Source: Hirsutella rhossiliensis | Lineage: Eukaryota; Ascomycota; Sordariomycetes; Hypocreales; Ophiocordycipitaceae | NCBI RefSeq assembly: GCF_020360975.1 | Contig: NW_025408672.1 | Span: 3,782,001 to 3,846,000 of the forward strand | DNA: 64,000 nt | Direction of reading: 5' to 3' | Shown here: piece by piece, positions 22,201 to 33,747 of the stretch | Layout of the letters: each line of letters starts with the position of its first letter | Numbering within the stretch: position 1 is the first letter of the stretch | Notes under the pieces: model-generated | The model's input: the letters and a program-made list of their open reading frames with translations, nothing else | Database searches by the model: none | What the model was told of the DNA's origin: nothing | Translations under genes and position numbers: made by a program

Positions 22201-24559
22201 TGAAGGATGTGGAACGTGATCCTTCCGAGGGGTGTTTTTAGGCAACTGTGCCAAGGAGTTAATCGTGTCGCCGTTGCCAAATTTGATGGAGGCCTGGCCG
22301 GATGTAGAGCTGTCGAGAGCTACAGAAGGATCTTCTCGTTGTAGGGCGATGTACTGAGAATATCCTGCTGTGGAGAATGTTGCTGCACCTGTGTCGATCA
22401 TGATACCTTGGAATCTATCCCTTGAATAGCGATCTTCAATAATAAATTGCGAGGCTGGAACAACGGTTTGATCCGTCTGATAGACGTCTTCTCCTGTGAT
22501 CAAATGATTGAATGCCTGTTGACAGAGCATTTGGCTTGCTTGCCATTGTTCCGGGTGATCGTTGGTGCTATTGTCATGTTCTTCCATGTATCTTCAGTGT
22601 CATCAAAGCTGCTCATCTCATGACCTTCGTAGTCTAGAATATAGCCTCCGATGTCCGTGAGTTGTACACCTATGAAGTGGCATTGAGTGATATGTTGGTC
22701 CTTGGCCTTTGTCGTTCATCCGTAGAGTGTTTAGTTGACCAACAGCCTTCTTGTCCACAAACAAAACACTTCTTTGTCCAGTTGCGGTTATTGTAGCTAG
22801 GATTGTAGTTACTACGGCTTTGAGGCCGGTAGTTTCCACGGTTGTAGCTTTGTCCGTATCCGCGGCTGGGTCGTTGACCTGAATATCCGTATCTGCCTCG
22901 AGAGCGGTTGTTATTGTATCGACGGTCGAGGTAGTACTGATGGCGTGGATCGTTATGATCGAATGATCCAGCAAAGTCAAGGGAAATTGAGAAGTTGTTA
23001 TGAGGGCAAGATGGGTTTCAACGGATGCACGAAGATCTGCAAGAAGGTGCTCGACGTTATCGGCGGGTTTGAAAAGAGCGTATTGGAGTTCGGGTACTCC
23101 ACGGCATGCTTTCATAAGCGTTGTACGCAGTAGAAGGTCTCCTGCGTACTCCTGCCAAGGGCTCGTTGGCAGAGCTGAAGCTTATCAAAGAGGATTTGAA
23201 GCACTTCGTGGGGTCTTCGAAGCATCTTGGGCACGGATGGAGTTAAAGGTTATTGTTGTCCAGTCAGTATGGTAGTGGACATGGTTGACTTCCGTGTCAA
23301 AGTGTTGTTTGAAGATATCATACGCTTGTCGGAACGTCGTAGCCCATGTGATCTTATCAAGATAGAATCTTTGGGCTCTTCCATCAAGGATCCGGGGAAA
23401 GAGTGCGTGAAATTGTGACGGTTTCACTTGGATATGAGAGCAGTTGCTTAAGAAGAGGCGGAGCTTATCATCAAGGAGATCGTACGGCTCTCCTGTGTAG
23501 TTCCGATCTTTGTTCCAGGTCTTCATAAACTTCTGCTGGATGTCGCTATCGACGATAGCGTTCGGGATGTTATCCGGGGGGAGTTTCATGTATTCTCCAA
23601 AGGTTGCAGGGCCGGATAAGTGTTCGGGGATGGGGTTGGTGACGGGTTGGACGAGATCGGGGTTCTGGAAGCGGTAGGAAGTCGGATGAATAGTAAGAGA
23701 GGTCGGAGCAGGTTTATCTTGGATAGTCGGAGCAGGAGTAGGTGCGTTAGGAGGGCTCGTTAGGGTCTTAATAGGTTGTGGTTCGTTAAGACCTTGATGA
23801 GGTGCTGCTAAGGGCGTAACTGATGGTGAAGGAGGTTGAGACGGATGGGGATTAGTGGAAGCATTTGATCCTAGTAATGCTGTCTGCCTCCTGAAGGCAG
23901 CAGTCCTCTCATCAAACACCATCTCCGTAAACTCCTGCTCTGGCCAGGTTTGTGGGTTCTCGATAGTTTGTAATATGAGAAATTGTGTTGCAATTTCCCC
24001 TTTGTGAACCTGTGTAGATACCTCTTTTCCTTAGTAGTTTCCTGAGGGCTCTCTTGTATTCATTCGGGGCGCGGTCCCATGTGTCTTCGGTCCATTCTTC
24101 AAAATGCTGTTGGAAGTAACCAAGGAGGTCGTATCCTTGATCACTGCCAGATTGAACGATGAATATGAACTTTGCCACATATGTCGTTACTGCGATCTTG
24201 TCCTTTTCGTCGTGTGTGATATCGTTGTCCCAAAGGTCGATATTAATTTGTCGGAATGCGGATGCTTGGATGTCTAGTGCCTGCATCTGGTCGCATATTT
24301 CTTCGAGCTGGGCTTCTGGGGACATAGCTCGGGCGGTCGGGGCTATCGTGATCAAATGAATGAGACGATGTGGGGTTCGTATTGGTCTCTTCGTATACGA
24401 GTTGTCGCTAATAGGAGGTCGAGCGTCGCGTACTAAGTAGGTCGTTCGCGGCCAGACTGAACTGACGGGGATCTTGCTACTTAACGTCAAGGGTCGAACG
24501 TTCTTACTAGTTGTTTGCGATGTGGTCGCCTGTCGATTCCGGTGCTCACGGCTAGGCAA
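19218..24559 (-). pseudogene. copia Gag-Pol, frame-broken
   Basis: Gag-like region 24559-22900 with a proline-rich linker near 23800. A knuckle CFVCGQEGCWSTKH lies near 22770. Protease shows MIDTGAATFS at about 22400. Integrase shows HRRFGHPAVPRLHH with CHHCQMH (zinc site) and VVDSATAFQGARF (about 21750). Reverse transcriptase shows DITQAYPQS (about 20460) and GMQTDDTLILG in place of YVDD (about 20200). RNase H shows VFTDGSFAN, LASEIYGMANG and the tail DIRWINGADNPADAMTK (19330). About eight frame changes separate the pieces. Because the LTRs are nearly identical, most of these are unlikely to be old decay. Confidence 0.9.
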
Positions 24560-24769
24560 ACTAGCGGGCGATCGTAATCAACAGTTGGAAGGACTCTCGC
24601 GCGGCTGGGCAAACCAGCGGGAGATTCCTTGTTCTTAGCACAAATAACCTTCTTCTGAGCGCTACTCAGGGCCACAGTAAAGTGACGCGGACTATAGCAC
24701 CTTCGAAGGTTGAGAATTTGTCTCTTCTACTTAGCTGTCTGTGACGGGCGTGGGCCGGTCACTGATCAG

Positions 24770-24967
24770 TGTGGTAGGCACCTGCGGCAGCTGCTGCAAT
24801 GAGACGGTACTAGGGTTAACCTGTGATGTTGTATTCGTCTTGTTCTCTATCTAAGGAGGCAGAGGCCAGCGTGGAGAAAGGGGCACGCTGCCTCAGCCGC
24901 ACACGTGACCGTACGGGTCACGTGCCAACCATGGTTGGTCACACCACTAGATAGATACATTCCTACA
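24770..24967 (-). repeat. 5' LTR of the copia element
   Basis: 198 bp. Matches 18805-19004 with no substitution, lacking one G after TGTGG and one G in the run near 24880. The same palindromes lie at 24902-24938. Confidence 0.93.
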
Positions 24968-25007
24968 GAAAGGGTATTTCCATATTTAGATATGGAAAAC
25001 CACCCTG

Positions 25008-25206
25008 GTCGACGTATTGGAGATAACTCAGCTTGTTCTGCCGTACGCTTAGAGGCGCGTGAGGCTCGCCGATTCCTACAGTCGAGACAGTCAGCCGTAA
25101 GTCCTCTATATGATATGGAAGATTTTTTCTTCGATATGAATTGATCGGCCGGCTTGGCCTGCTTGCAGCTCCTGCAAGTTTTCGTTGAAGAGATAGAATC
25201 AGCCAT
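25008..25206 (-). CDS. Unknown protein with CxxC...CxxC motif, C-terminus cut
   Basis: From an ATG at 25206 it reads a short acidic start then TCRSCKQAKPADQFISKKKS and ADCLDCRNRRASRASKR. This is two CxxC pairs about 30 residues apart, as in zinc-ribbon or Stc1-like modules. The frame runs into the hAT-like terminal repeat at 25007, so the protein is probably truncated. Family not recognised. An upstream in-frame extension to 25422 is possible but looks non-globular. The 25430-25665 interval shows nothing. Confidence 0.35.
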
Positions 25207-25665
25207 GACTGTGTTGGATTGGAGGGACGGTTTGATGAGGAAGACAGGAGAAGGCTCGCCGGTCGGGGCTCGCGCAAATAGCCTTGAGGAACGAAAGTTG
25301 GCGAAGGAGCGAGAAATGGGAGAAGAAAAAACAGAGGTGTGGACAGAAGAGGCCGAATTGATGGCTGCAAATGTCATGTTCACTTTTCTCACTTGCATTG
25401 ACGAAGACGGGAAGGGCACCAATGCAGGTGTGCGTTGTCCATGTCTCAGCTGGAGAGGTCAGCGGCCGGCAAAGGTGGATAATGCAACGGGATGAGCCGT
25501 AGGGATACTGTTCACCAATCTATATGTGAGGCAAACATGAACGTGAAAGCCGCAACATACCTAGCCATGCAACACAAGATGCCCTTATAGCAGCTCATAG
25601 TACCGAATACGCCGAGCCGAGCTAAAGCTACCGTCAGCGTGCTGCCCGTGCCATGCCGTAGGTCT

Positions 25666-26170
25666 CTAGCAGGCCTTCCGTTTCAAGGGCGATAGAATAC
25701 TGGCCGTAGAAGTCACGGATGGCGGCTTGGGCGGCTCGGTCGGCGAAGAAGGGGCCAAGACGGCATCCAAGCTCGGCTTATTGTAGAAAGTCCAAGTGTC
25801 TGGCACGACGATGAAGACAAGATCGCGGTCCAGCTCTGGTGGGTGAACCATAACTCGATGATCGAGAAAGGCTACCACCTTGCCTGTACACACAAACAAG
25901 GTATGACTCTGAAACCGGGTCTGCCTCTTCTCAATCATCTTGGCGCAGAGGGACGTCCAGGGGTTAGCATGGATTGGGAACATGACAAACACCTGAAAAG
26001 GATGAAATCCTCCGAACGGGGTTTCTGCCGGGTTGCCGGGAACAATATAGGTGGACAACTGCACGAAGCCACAGCATTTAAGCTGGTCGTCTCCCAGGCC
26101 GGCCACGAGCTCGCGGCGAAGAAGAGAACAACCGGAGCCAATAATGGGCCCGGAAAAGCTAGCGACAGGC
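25666..26170 (-). pseudogene. Unknown fungal protein, C-terminal fragment (piece 3 of a split gene)
   Basis: Reads VASFSGPIIGSGCSLLRREL, then CCGFVQLSTYIVPGNPAETP, FVMFPIHANPWTSL and FIVVPDTWTFYNK, ending in a proline/serine-rich tail at 25666. Function unknown; no catalytic motif recognised. It is cut at 26170 by hAT 4, whose duplication CGACAGGC (26163-26170) is part of the coding sequence. Upstream exon sequence resumes at 29313, where a frame reading SFPTMSP joins VASFSG across the duplication. Confidence 0.65.
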
Positions 26171-29100
26171 CAGTGATCGGAATGGTCCGGTATGAGTTGG
26201 TATTGGTATGGTAAATACCGCCAAGACCTGGTATGGTTTGACAAAAACTTGATACCATGGTATTACCGGTATACCGAATCATACCAGTAACGCTAAAAAT
26301 AAGCTCAGGTAAGAGGCTCACTGCGGAGAATGACCAGGCAGAATCCGAGCGGCGATGATTCCAGTGTCATCTGTAGGGCTTATTGACCAGTTTTCTGCCA
26401 GTTTATCTACTCCATTCAATCATGAATACCATCATCCTCACAATATCGACCTGGCTACCTTGGTCAGGTCGATCCCGGCACCGAACGGATGCTTTTCGTC
26501 TTTGCTGCCGGGTAGCTATCCCAGGAAGGCCCGAAGGTAAGGCGAGTGTTAGTGCGTATTAGAAAGTACTTCTCATTGCACCCAGTTTTATGAGTTCTTC
26601 CATGTAGGACGGAGCATGACCTAACGTATCACTGGCCAGACTTGTCAATCGCGTCGTCGGAGGGACAGGAAAAGCTTAAATGATCCTTTCAGGGACAGGA
26701 AAGCTTAAATGATCCTTTCAATCGAATTACTTCCGTGATGTTGGAGCCCGAAAATTTTTACGTTAGGCTAGTTGGACGATGGACCAAGATCGAATGATCG
26801 AAAGCCACCATACCTTAATTGGTGTATGTCATGATCATGGAATCTCCAGCGCCAACCTCGCCATCTTCGTTTACGACAAGTTCAGCATCAATCCGCTCCA
26901 GATCTCCTGCATCGTGTCCCGCGCCACATTTTTCCGCTACGACGCCATCGTCTAATTCTGTCCGTTATCCTGAGCCTCCGGACGAATTCGTACAAGACCA
27001 TGTCACGTACCTGCGTCGCGCGAAGACGACGAAGAAGGCAGCTCGTCTCGGCTCGTCGCATGTGTGGAAGTACGGTCTTCATTACATCCGAGACAGTGAC
27101 AAGAAAGAGGTATACTACTGTCACGAATGTGCGATCGGAAAGTATAAGCAAGAGTTATTTGTGATCAATGGCACGTCGGGAGTGAGAAATCATCTCGAAC
27201 AGAGGCACCAGATTGATCCACAAAGCGGCGTGAGGAAACGCGGTGCGACACGGGCGTCTGTATTGGAGCAACAGAAAAGCGCAGCTGCTAGTAGCAATTT
27301 TTCTGGAAAGATACCGTTGAGAGGTTCAAAGAGCTTTTGATTCGTTGGGTTGTGTACTGCCATATTGCTTTCTTCCAGTTGGAGAACCAGTACTTCCGAG
27401 AGCTACTCTTCTTTCTGAACCCTGCTCTACTTAATCACCTCCCAAAGGCTGCGAAAACAATTCGAGGTTGGGTTATGGATGCGTTCCTGTCGAAGAAGCA
27501 ACAGCTGAAAGAGGACCTCCAGCGGTCGCGGAGTAGAATCTCCATCTCCTTCGACCTCTGGACCTCGCCAAACCCGTACGCAATCCTGGGTGTCGTCGCC
27601 ATGTGGATTGACGCCACCGGCAAGCGACGAAGTACCGTCCTGGGCATGCGACGCGTTCATGGCGAGCACAGTGGCGAGAATCTTGGGTCGACCGTTCTCG
27701 AATTATTGACGGAATATGACATTGGCGGAGATCAGATTGGATACTTCATGCTGGACAATGCTTCATCCAATGATACCGCTGTTGAGTTTATACTCAGGAG
27801 CTCTGCCCATGGATGAAGCCGCAACAGCGTCGCCATCGCCGACTGCGCTGCTTGGGTCACATTGTCAACCTCTGCTGCCAGGCGTTTCTCATGGGTCGAA
27901 ATTGTGAGAAGCATTTGGCGAAGCTTGAAAGCACCACCAGCGCGGAGATTACGTGAAGGTAGAGGAGCTGTGGAAGAAGTTTGGATGTTTAGGCCGGCTC
28001 CATAACCTTGTGCGGTACATCCGGCTTACTCCTCAAAGGCGGGAGGAGTTTGCAGCAATTATTATCGGCGGCCATCTCTCCGAATTCGATGGGCTCGAGC
28101 TTATCCAGAACAACTCCACACGCTGGAATTCGTGGTTTCATTCGATCACACGAGCGTTAAATGTTCGAGAACGTTTGGAAATCTTCTCAGCTCGTCATGT
28201 ACCAGGAGAGGGTCTCAAGGGATTTCGAACTTCAAACTAGATGGACAGCACTGGTTCGAGCTTGAAAGATCGAGCTCGCACTAAAAGACTTCTTCGCGGC
28301 AACTATGCTTGCTGAAGGAAACAAGACATCCCTCGCTGACTGGTTTTCGACTTTGGACTGTCTTCTCCGCGAGATCAACGAGACGAAGGATCACTACCAT
28401 GACATTCACGAGGAAGACGACGACGACAACTTCACGTGGAGGTATCTCCAAGGTTGTGCAGATGCTGCGTGGTCAAAGTGCGAGGAGTATTACAGCAACC
28501 GACAACGGAATTGGCAACATCGATTTCCTGAAGATACTGATCTTCCGCCAGCGTATTACGCAGCTCAAGTACTCAATCCGTATCGAAAGTGGGCATGGTT
28601 CAGGCAAGAATGGGTTCTTCAGGGCGACGAAGGAAGACAGAAGTGGTATGAAAGCGCACAGCTGGCGGTGAAGCAGCTCTGGGAGACAGAGTATAAGGAA
28701 AGTACCCTGTTGAGGCGCTACCACCTCCAGTCAGGAAGGACAAGGATCCAGACCCAGCATTCGATCGGCAGAGGAACATAAGCGCATTCGCATAGACGGC
28801 CCGGCTGCTGCCACCGATCTGTATGAGCAGTATATTTCGACCGACCGGCTGCATGACGAGGAGGCAGGTTGCGATGAGGCCATCGCCTATTGGCTATCCC
28901 GTTATGACTCGCAAAGAGACCTCGCCCGCTTCGCTCTGGATCTATTTGCGGTTTCCCCAATGTCAGATGAGTGCGAACGGCTGTTTAGTAGCGCAAAGCT
29001 TGGTATAGTTGATCGTCGAGGTAGGCTTAAGGCAGATATCATAGAGGCTTGTGAGTGTCTACGTGCCTGGTATGGGAAGCCTCGGGCTGAGGATAGCGAA

Positions 29101-29312
29101 GATAGCGGGGATAGCGAGAATGAAAGCGAATAAGCGATCAAGTTGACAACTAGTAGCCAATACATTTCCCTATTTTTGCAACCCGCCTCATTCTGAGCGG
29201 TCTTGGCGGTATTACTGGTATTACCGGTAAGCCATACCGGTAAGGATATCAGCAGGTGGTATGGTATGGTATAGAGGTCATACCATACCATACCGGACCA
29301 TTCCGATCACTG
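26171..29312 (+). mobile_element. hAT transposon 4, complete ends
   Basis: TIRs CAGTGATCGGAATGGTCCGG (26171) and its inverted match ending at 29312, with a perfect 8-bp duplication CGACAGGC (26163-26170 and 29313-29320). GGTATGGTA-type repeats fill both subterminal zones (26190-26290 and 29205-29295). Size 3.14 kb. It sits inside a coding region of unknown function. Confidence 0.93.
26837..29133 (+). pseudogene. hAT transposase, frame-broken
   Basis: From the ATG at 26837: a serine-rich N-terminus, a BED finger (VYYCHECAIGKY ... HLEQRHQ) at about 27110-27210, then the core with ISISFDLWTSPN, YFMLDNASSNDTA, CLGHIVNL (in another frame) and NNSTRWNSW. The dimerisation domain (ALDLFAVSPMSDECERLFSSA) ends near 29010, followed by an acidic tail. 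Frames change near 27330, 27800, 27950, 28240 and 28760. Domain order and length are complete; a different lineage from hAT 1-3. Confidence 0.88.
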
Positions 29313-29650
29313 CGACAGGCGACATTGTGGGAAAGGATCGATCCGCAGAGGTCGATCGTTGGCCAATCCTGTTGCGCATGTGAGGATTCGATCGTCAGCT
29401 CGGGGGCACTCATACAGACGCTTGGAAGCCAAGGTCGCGGATAATCAGCGCAGGAGCGCAGTAGTCGACGGCCCTCAACCGGTCCTCGCCAAGGGTCGGG
29501 TCGAGGTCCCATGCAAGGACGTAGGGATGAACGCGGCCATGCATCAGGAAGTATTGTTCCTGCCACTCGGACGCAACGATCGGCTTGTTGTAGAGGCTGA
29601 TGTTGAGGCTGAAGAAGGCTTGGCTGAAGAAATCGTCGTCGGCGTCGGCG
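29313..29650 (-). pseudogene. Unknown fungal protein, middle fragment (piece 2 of a split gene)
   Basis: Reads DDDFFSQAFFSLNISLYNKP, EWQEQYFLMHGRVHPYVLAW and DLDPTLGEDRLRAVDYCAPA, then in shifted frames DDRILTCATG toward the hAT junction. Bounded by hAT 4 on the C-terminal side and by the LINE A tail at 29651 on the N-terminal side. Not recognised as a named family. Confidence 0.6.
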
Positions 29651-30020
29651 GTATGTATGTATGTATGTATGTGCATTTTCCGTCCAGCGGCCGTGAGGCC
29701 GCTCAGGTCTGGGTGGGGCACAGGACGTGCTGAGCTAGTAGGCTGTCTACAGTCTCCTCTCGCAAACGTAAACAACCACCATCCAGCATTTCATCGGCTC
29801 TGAGGCGCTCCGTGTTGAACCTGGTGCCCGTCAGCGGGTCGTGCAGGCGCGGCGGTGAGATTGCCATTCAGTTTTGGTCTCCGGGACCGTTGTCGGAGAC
29901 TGCAGAGCGCAGCCTCAGTTGGCCCGGCCGGGCAAAGGTGTTGCAGCACCCTCTGCCTGGCCGAATCCGGGGGGGATTTGAACAAAGGAAAGAGGTGAGG
30001 GAAAGGTATGATGCAGCCGC

Positions 30021-33000
30021 CTAGTGGCGAGGGCAAGCCCATTCAAAGAAGGAGGACGCCTTCGCCAGCTTGACGAACCTGTCGAAGTCTCTGCCTTTGC
30101 GCGATTGACTGCTGCAGTAGGTGAGGGCGTCAGCCTCATCCGATGCCGCGGCTCGATCTTTCGGCAATAAAAGACATGGTTTGGCTCTTTTCGTCGGCCA
30201 CATGAGCACGTCAGTCGCGCATCGTCGTGGTTGAACCTCTCGTGGTAGTCGGCAAAGTCCCCGTGACGGGTTCTGGCTGCAAGCAGGTGGTGGAGAAGCG
30301 GTCGGGGGAGTTTGAGCTCCAGGGGGCAGCCGGTCGTCGGCTTAAGGTGCAGTGGCTTGTACTGTTCGGGTGCGGAGGCTTCCCACCAGGCTTTAAATGC
30401 ACTTTTAGGCTGCTGCCTAGCAGCCCTGCGCAGATATGCCAGTGTTGGGATAGCGCCTGCGGGCTCGGGTTGAGAGGTTCCTGCCTTTGCTAAGGCATCA
30501 GCCTGCTCGTTGCCGGGGATTTTGGTGTGGCCGGGGGTCCAGCGGACCTCCGTGACACCGTGTGCTGTGGCCAGAGCCTGGAATTCGAGGAAGACATCCT
30601 GGGAGGAGTCTGCCGGCATGCCTCTGAGGCATGTTGCCGCCGCGATGTTATCGAGACAAACGACTATTCTCTGCGGTCGTGGGAGGCTTAGGGCAGCGCG
30701 CAGGCCCTCGAGCGCGCCTTTCGCTTCCGCATCAAAAACCTCAGCCGGCCCAAGTCGGCCGCAGCCACTTAGCACGGTTTGCCCATCCATATGGATGGCA
30801 TAGCCATAACCGACGGCTGCTTCCGAGGAGAGCGATCCGTCTGAGTAGACGACCAGAGTGTGCGGTGGTACTGACCGGAGCCAACTGCAGAATTCCGCTG
30901 CTGACTGGTCTTTCGTGGCGGTTTGCAGAGGCAGCGCTTGATCGTCGCCGAAGCGGCGAGGGAGGAGAATTGGACGCCTGCTGCAATGCAGCAGCTGGTC
31001 GCTGCGTCGAAGTCGGGTCCGGAAGCCTTCTCGTGGCATCTGGTACTTCAGTTTGATCGACCTGTGGATGGCAGGGGGCTTGGGCCGGGCTGTACGTTTC
31101 ACGAGCGGATGGGCTTCATCGAGAGACTTGAGGCGGGCCGAGAAGCGCATTCGACGCGCCTCGAGCAGTTGAATGGCCGGTGGGATGCCGCTTTCTCGAT
31201 GGAGGGCATTGATCGGTGTCGTCCTCCAAACCGGCAGGACGGCCCGGATGGATGTGTGAAGCGACTTGTTCATCTTTCGGATCAGTTGCTGTATCCCGGA
31301 TGGTCCTTCCTTTGCTGGCTGGATCCATCGCGGGCTGGTTAATCCGGGGTACCATGCCTCGGCGCCGTGGAGCAGCACCGGTTCGATACATGCTCTTACG
31401 GCTCTGCGAACGGCACCAGGAAGAGGGCCATGTTTGGTGTTTGCCAGTCCTTTCAGATGGTATGCCACGACCTGAGCCTTGGCTGTCCACTTTTCCACGT
31501 GCGTCTTGAACGACAGGGTGCTGTCAAGCCAGATGCCTAGCCATCGCATTGCTTGGTCGGGGCGCTTCTCTGAGTCACCGTGAAATATAGGCGGGTTGAC
31601 CTTAGGTTTGCTTCGACAGAAATGCATGACCTCAGTCTTCATAGGGTCGAAGTCTATGCCGTTGGCGGCGCCCCAGGCCACAAGTTCGTTTACATAGCGC
31701 GACGCCCTCTCGGCTGTCGTCTCCAGGAGTTACCTATGCATAGGATACCCGTGTCGTCTGCGTAGCCGAAGCGCCCCTTCGGCTTGCCTAGGCGGTAAAT
31801 TGGCTCCGTGTACAACAGAAAAAAGATGGGCGAGACTGGCGATCCCTGCGGGAGGCCGCATTGGAGAGGCGAGCTGGGCGTCGTGACGTCCTGGTATCTG
31901 ACGCGCGCCGAGCGGTCATGCGTGAAGGAACCAGCCCATCGCGCGAGATGTTCTGGCCACCCCTGCTCACGAAGACGAAGGATCAACCTGTTGCGGAGGA
32001 CAGTGTCGAAGGCTCCCTGGATGTCCATAGTCACCAGCGTGGCGACTTGGCCGCGGGCAAACGCTTCCTCAATGTCATGCAACAGAGCGGCAACAAGGTC
32101 AACGGCAGATCTCTTCGGGAGAGCGCCAGTTTGTTGTGAATGGAGGACTCCGTAGTGAATGGATGCCCATGCCAGGCGGCGTGCGATGAGCCGCTCAAGA
32201 CCTTTGCCTAGGCAAGACAGGAGGGAGATGGGTCGCCAGGCACGAGGGGTCGAGAGGTTCCGTCGTCTTGGTTTTGTTATCATGACTACTTCGGCCTCTC
32301 TGAATGGCTTCGGGTGATGGCCGATGGTAAGACAGCCTTCGTACAGCCGGTGGACGTGGCTTCCGATAACATGCCAAACTACCTTGAGCATTTGTACCGT
32401 GATGCTGTCGGGGCCGGGAGACGTGTTTCCGGTCCGTAGGGTTGCGTCGCGCACTTCATCAAATGACACATGTTGCGTGAAGGGAATGGTTTTCATTGTG
32501 TCGACTGGGATCCACGGATCTGGGATGTCATCGTCCGCCGTGCGCCGCTCGAGTGTCGCCCGCCGTAGGGCATTGGCTTTGTCTAGCTGCGTCTCGTAAA
32601 CTATATCGCCTACTTGTAGGGGCGGAGGCTGGAAAGCACCCGGTGATCGCAGCCATCGGACTGCTTTGAATACGGAGGCGCTGTCAGTGAAGCTGTCGAT
32701 CAGATTGCGCCAGTAAAGCCTTTTGGCTCGGCGCGCGACTTTCTGGAAATCTCTCTTGGCGGACTGGACTTCCTGATTGAAGCCGAGAGGATAGACTCTC
32801 CGAATCGCGCGGTATTCCGCCGCAGCGAGGGCACATTCTTCCGTCCACCAGGGCGCGCTGCGTGCCCCCTTACGGACGGGGCGACCGGCGGCTTTGGCTG
32901 CTAATTGGAGAAGGTCCGCGAGCGCCAACGCCAGGGAATCAAGCTCTTGGGGAGACGAGGCCGCGGCTGGGATCGCTATTGCTCCGGAATCCACCATTTC

Positions 33001-33747
33001 CGCGAAACGAGCGAGCTCGTCGTCAGAGGTGAGGCGGACCTTTCCCAGCGGCACCGAGGCCGGAGCCAAGTCAGCGAGTGTCACGCTGAGCGTGAAGTGG
33101 TCAGAGCTGGTGGCCAGGTGTTCCTCCACGACAGCTTCGGATAGTGGTATGTTGGAGAAGGCGAGGTCTATTGTATTGCCATGCGGGTTGGTTAGGACAT
33201 CGGCAGGGTTGAGCAAGCTGAGGCCGTTCTCAGAGGCCCAATAGGCGATGTCGTCGCCTCGGCCATCGAGCCGGCCGGCTTGCCAGCTACTATGTTTGGC
33301 GTTGAAGTCGCCTGCTACTAGGCACCTTCCTGGTGTGGTCCACTGGAGGAGGATATCCAGTGCTTCATCGTAGTACGGTTGTCGATAGAAGTTTACCACT
33401 GTTATGTTGTTGATGGTGAGCCAGAGAATGTCGCGGGTCGCCACAGGCCTCCTCTGATCTGTCATCAAGCAGGGTCTGCGCCGGACATAGGTCATTACTC
33501 TAGGCCGCGTGCTGTTGTCGTCCCAGCTGTCGACTGGGGAGAAAGTATCGTAGGCTGGGTGGGTTTTGGTAAGACATCGGCCGTCCTTGGCTTCTGTCCA
33601 CGGCTCCTGGAGGAGCACTATATCGTATCGTTCGGAGTCGGCGAGGGCAAGGGCGCAGTCATGTGCTGGCGAGATCTTGCCTACGTTAGCTTGGAAGACT
33701 CGCAGGGTCTTCTTGTCGCTTTGATTCACGCGGGGATATCTCGTCAT
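30021..33747 (-). pseudogene. LINE A ORF2: endonuclease, reverse transcriptase, RNase H
   Basis: About 1,240 residues. The start ATG at 33747 overlaps the ORF1 stop (ATGA). The endonuclease shows FQANVGKI, LLQEPWTE, AGDFNAKHSSW and SSDHFTL. Reverse transcriptase shows WRPISLLSCLGKGLERL, MDIQGAFDTV, GLPQGSPVSPIFF and FGYADDTG. RNase H shows VVYSDGSLS, DAEAKGALEGL, VCLDNIAAA and GNEQADALAK. The tail has CSCGRRKEPNHVFYC. Two small breaks: a missing C near 31725 just after the YADD box, and one near 30110 before the terminal ASSFFEWACPRH. Otherwise open for over 1,100 codons. Confidence 0.93.

Larger units (their letters stand above)
18805..24967 (-). mobile_element. Ty1/copia LTR retrotransposon, complete, very young
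   Basis: LTRs at 18805-19004 and 24770-24967 start TGTGG and end CCTACA, flanked by a 5-bp duplication GAAAG (18800-18804 and 24968-24972). The LTRs are identical except for two G-run length differences, implying very recent insertion. The internal region, read on the - strand, gives gag, a zinc knuckle, protease, integrase, reverse transcriptase and RNase H in the copia order. An A/G-rich tract (AAAAAGAAG, near 19010-19020) precedes the 3' LTR. Confidence 0.95.
17361..25007 (-). mobile_element. Probable hAT remnant carrying a copia element
   Basis: CAGGGTGGTTTTCCATA at 17361-17377 is inverted at 24991-25007, and CAGGG is a standard hAT terminus. TTTCCATA-type motifs recur just inside both ends. 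A hAT C-terminal domain lies at 17658-18395. A complete copia element is inserted at 18805-24967. No 8-bp duplication is seen (CCAAGGAT against GTCGACGT), so the two ends may come from different insertions or a rearrangement. Most of the transposase is missing. Confidence 0.45.
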
